Source: Thermoplasmata archaeon
GTDB taxonomy: Archaea; Thermoplasmatota; Thermoplasmata; Thermoplasmatales; Thermoplasmataceae
NCBI GenBank assembly: GCA_021806355.1
Contig: JAJZXT010000103.1
Span: 1 to 6,215 of the forward strand
Reading direction: 5' to 3'
DNA: 6,215 bases
Under the pieces are notes generated by a model. That model saw only the letters and a program-made list of their open reading frames with translations, ran no database searches and had not been told where the DNA came from. Of the stretch, positions 4,929-6,215 are shown one piece after another. Numbering within the stretch: the first letter of the stretch is position 1; each line of letters starts with the position of its first letter. Made by a program: the position numbers and the translations under genes.

Positions 4929-5441
4929 ATGAACGGTAAACAGCCCACCTGGGATCAATATTTTATGAGAATGGCATTTTTGGCTGCATCCAGATCAAAT
5001 TGCATCAGAAGGAAAGTTGGAGCAGTTATAGTGAGGGATAGAAATATCCTTGCGACCGGATATAACGGCCCCCCAAGTAATACAGCACATTGCGACGTTG
5101 TTGGATGCATAAGGGATGACATGAATATTCCCTCTGGAGAGAGACACGAATTATGCAGGGGATTGCACGCTGAGCAAAACGCCATAATTCAGGCTGCAGT
5201 GCATGGAGTAAGCATCAAGGATTCATTGATCTATACGACAACGCATCCCTGCGTTGTGTGCGCAAAGATGCTGATGAACGCAAGAATTGTAGAAATTGTA
5301 TATGCTGATGGATACCCGGATGAACTGTCTGAACTCATGCTGCTGGAGAGCGATATAAAAAAGAGAAAATTCTCATTGCCTGATGAAGAAATAAAGCAGA
5401 TGATCGGACCCCAATATCTTGCAAAGGTAGGGGAAGACTGA
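4929..5441 (+). CDS. Deoxycytidylate (dCMP) deaminase
   Basis: A zinc-dependent enzyme that turns dCMP into dUMP, the precursor of dTMP. The protein has 170 residues and begins with the family's typical WDQYFMRMAFLAASRSNC. The catalytic zinc site is complete: His80 and Glu82 in HAEQNAII (Glu82 as proton shuttle), and Cys108 and Cys111 in PCVVC. GYNGPPSNTAHCDVVGC, with Cys55, Cys60 and Cys76, is the pattern seen in ComEB-type dCMP deaminases and may form the second, structural metal site. The segment PSGERHELCRGLHAEQNAI between them resembles archaeal members. These features separate it from cytidine, riboflavin and tRNA adenosine deaminases. It sits one base before a DedA-family gene and probably shares its transcript, though no functional link is evident. 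Confidence 0.93.
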   Translation: MNGKQPTWDQYFMRMAFLAASRSNCIRRKVGAVIVRDRNILATGYNGPPSNTAHCDVVGCIRDDMNIPSGERHELCRGLHAEQNAIIQAAVHGVSIKDSLIYTTTHPCVVCAKMLMNARIVEIVYADGYPDELSELMLLESDIKKRKFSLPDEEIKQMIGPQYLAKVGED

Positions 5442-5442
5442 A

Positions 5443-6105
5443 ATGGTTTCCTTCATAACCAGCATTCTTGATATCGTTATATCTGATATCATAGCGATTA
5501 TTCAGGCGATAGGTTACCCGGGAATATTCTTCCTCATGCTCCTTGAGGGCCTGCTCCTTCCAGTTCCATCTGAGGTAGTAATGGCATTTGGAGGATATCT
5601 TGCTATAACAGGTGCCCTGCCATCATTTGGACCTGTTCCTGCATATATTTTAGTAATTATCGCCGGAACAACGGGGAATCTTGTCGGAGCCTCAATTGCA
5701 TATGCCATAGGATATTTTGGCGGGGAACCAGCAATACTTAAATTTGGAAAATATGTGGGTCTGGATGAAAATACGGTTAAGATAACACACAGATGGTTCT
5801 TGAAATACGGAAAGATTTCAGTGTTCGGAACCAGGATGACACCCATCTTCAGGACATTCATTTCAATTCCAGCTGGTATTGCAAGAATGAAATTCTCAAC
5901 GTTTGCATTGTACACGCTTGTTGGCACGATCATCTGGGATAGTGTTTTGGTTTACCTCGGATTTATATTGGGTTCAAGGTGGAGAGATATTCTTGGTGCG
6001 TTTAACGATTATACATATGTTGGCATTGGGGCTTTTTTCCTGGTTCTCATTTATCTGTATTACAGACATAAAAAGGGAAAGGAACAAGCTGCTGGCAGAG
6101 CATAA
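5443..6105 (+). CDS. DedA-family integral membrane protein
   Basis: A 220-residue multi-pass membrane protein of the DedA (SNARE-associated/VTT) family. In bacteria some DedA proteins flip undecaprenyl phosphate; the archaeal substrate is not established, and a dolichyl-phosphate-type carrier is only a guess. The re-entrant region near the N-terminus carries the family's acidic and proline residues (Glu35 and PVPSE 40-44). The second signature is FGTRMTPIFRTFISIPAG (128-145), with the conserved Arg131, Pro134, Arg137 and Gly145. Hydrophobic segments fall near 12-33, 44-58, 66-91, 133-148, 152-176 and 190-207; the tail RHKKGKEQ is basic and probably cytoplasmic. The start lies one base after the dCMP deaminase stop, with only a loose G-rich site (GGTAGGGG, 5426-5433), so translational coupling is likely. 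All hallmark residues are present, and the length is typical. Confidence 0.93.
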   Translation: MVSFITSILDIVISDIIAIIQAIGYPGIFFLMLLEGLLLPVPSEVVMAFGGYLAITGALPSFGPVPAYILVIIAGTTGNLVGASIAYAIGYFGGEPAILKFGKYVGLDENTVKITHRWFLKYGKISVFGTRMTPIFRTFISIPAGIARMKFSTFALYTLVGTIIWDSVLVYLGFILGSRWRDILGAFNDYTYVGIGAFFLVLIYLYYRHKKGKEQAAGRA

Positions 6106-6114
6106 CCATCACAA

Positions 6115-6126
6115 TTTTATTTTTCT
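6115..6126 (+). terminator. T-rich tract after the DedA gene
   Basis: TTTTATTTTTCT begins nine bases after the DedA stop. It is a plausible U-tract terminator for the dCMP deaminase-DedA unit; no stable hairpin precedes it. Confidence 0.4.
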
Positions 6127-6153
6127 GGCTATCTTTTCAGGACAAAGATAACA

Positions 6154-6162
6154 TTAATTATT
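6154..6162 (+). promoter_or_regulatory. TATA-like box for the gene starting at 6182
   Basis: TTAATTATT is centred about 24-25 bases before ATG 6182, in the same arrangement as the other leaderless promoters in this window. No Shine-Dalgarno site intervenes. Confidence 0.4.
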
Positions 6163-6181
6163 TGTAAGTTATAACGCAACA

Positions 6182-6215
6182 ATGGATAGTAAAATAAAGA
6201 TTATCGAGAAGGATA
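6182..6215 (+). CDS. Start of a gene cut by the right edge (11 codons), unidentified
   Basis: The ATG at 6182 opens the frame MDSKIKIIEKD, which runs to the window end. The start is supported only by the TATA spacing and by its place after a terminator-like tract. The short sequence resembles the first beta strand of archaeal RNA polymerase subunit L (RpoL/Rpb11), which often starts with a similar K-I/V-x-x-K/E pattern. Eleven residues are too few to identify it, so treat any name as speculation. Confidence 0.4.
   Translation, partial: MDSKIKIIEKD

Noticed and set aside
5514..5933. 139-codon minus-strand frame inside the DedA gene
   Set aside because: It is the antisense shadow of a membrane protein; its Pro/Arg-rich content has no family pattern.
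1..6215. Mobile element, CRISPR array or defence system
   Set aside because: No transposase, terminal repeats, regularly spaced direct repeats or nuclease/helicase genes are present. The genes are chromosomal housekeeping types.

Overview
The window looks like a piece of archaeal chromosome, most likely from the Thermoplasmatales or a near relative (class Thermoplasmata). Several archaea-specific genes support this: archaeosine synthase ArcS, the exosome cap subunit Csl4, a single-domain Sm-like protein, and the archaeal bifunctional FBP aldolase/phosphatase. The expression signals agree. Genes that open a transcription unit have an AT-rich TATA-like box about 26-31 bases before the ATG and no Shine-Dalgarno site, so they are probably leaderless. 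Internal operon genes carry a GGTG-type Shine-Dalgarno site that matches the archaeal 16S 3' end. The order-level assignment is inference; no rRNA is present.

Layout from left to right. Positions 1-558 (minus strand) hold the N-terminal 186 codons of a membrane-anchored, probably glycosylated extracellular protein that runs off the left edge. Positions 635-2185 (minus) are arcS, for tRNA archaeosine modification. A divergent intergenic region of about 190 bases, with a 7-bp inverted repeat, separates arcS from a plus-strand RNA operon: csl4 (2379-2972), an overlapping small coiled-coil ORF (2956-3114), and lsm (3124-3339). A 385-base non-coding stretch follows. It holds T-tracts, two stem-loops and a doubtful ORF, and ends in the promoter of the FBP aldolase/phosphatase gene (3725-4891). 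A perfect 8-bp hairpin plus T-run straddles the stop of that gene. Next come dCMP deaminase (4929-5441) and a DedA-family membrane protein (5443-6105), one base apart and probably co-transcribed. At the right edge a new gene begins at 6182 with its own TATA-like box; only 11 codons are visible.

Functionally, the left half is an RNA neighbourhood: tRNA base modification faces, divergently, an operon for RNA degradation and RNA binding. The right half is housekeeping metabolism: gluconeogenesis, pyrimidine deoxynucleotide supply and a membrane lipid-carrier or transport protein. There is no mobile element, CRISPR array, tRNA or rRNA. I see no clearly new multi-gene system. The best leads are the small five-heptad coiled-coil protein translated between Csl4 and Lsm, and the structured non-coding stretch downstream of lsm.
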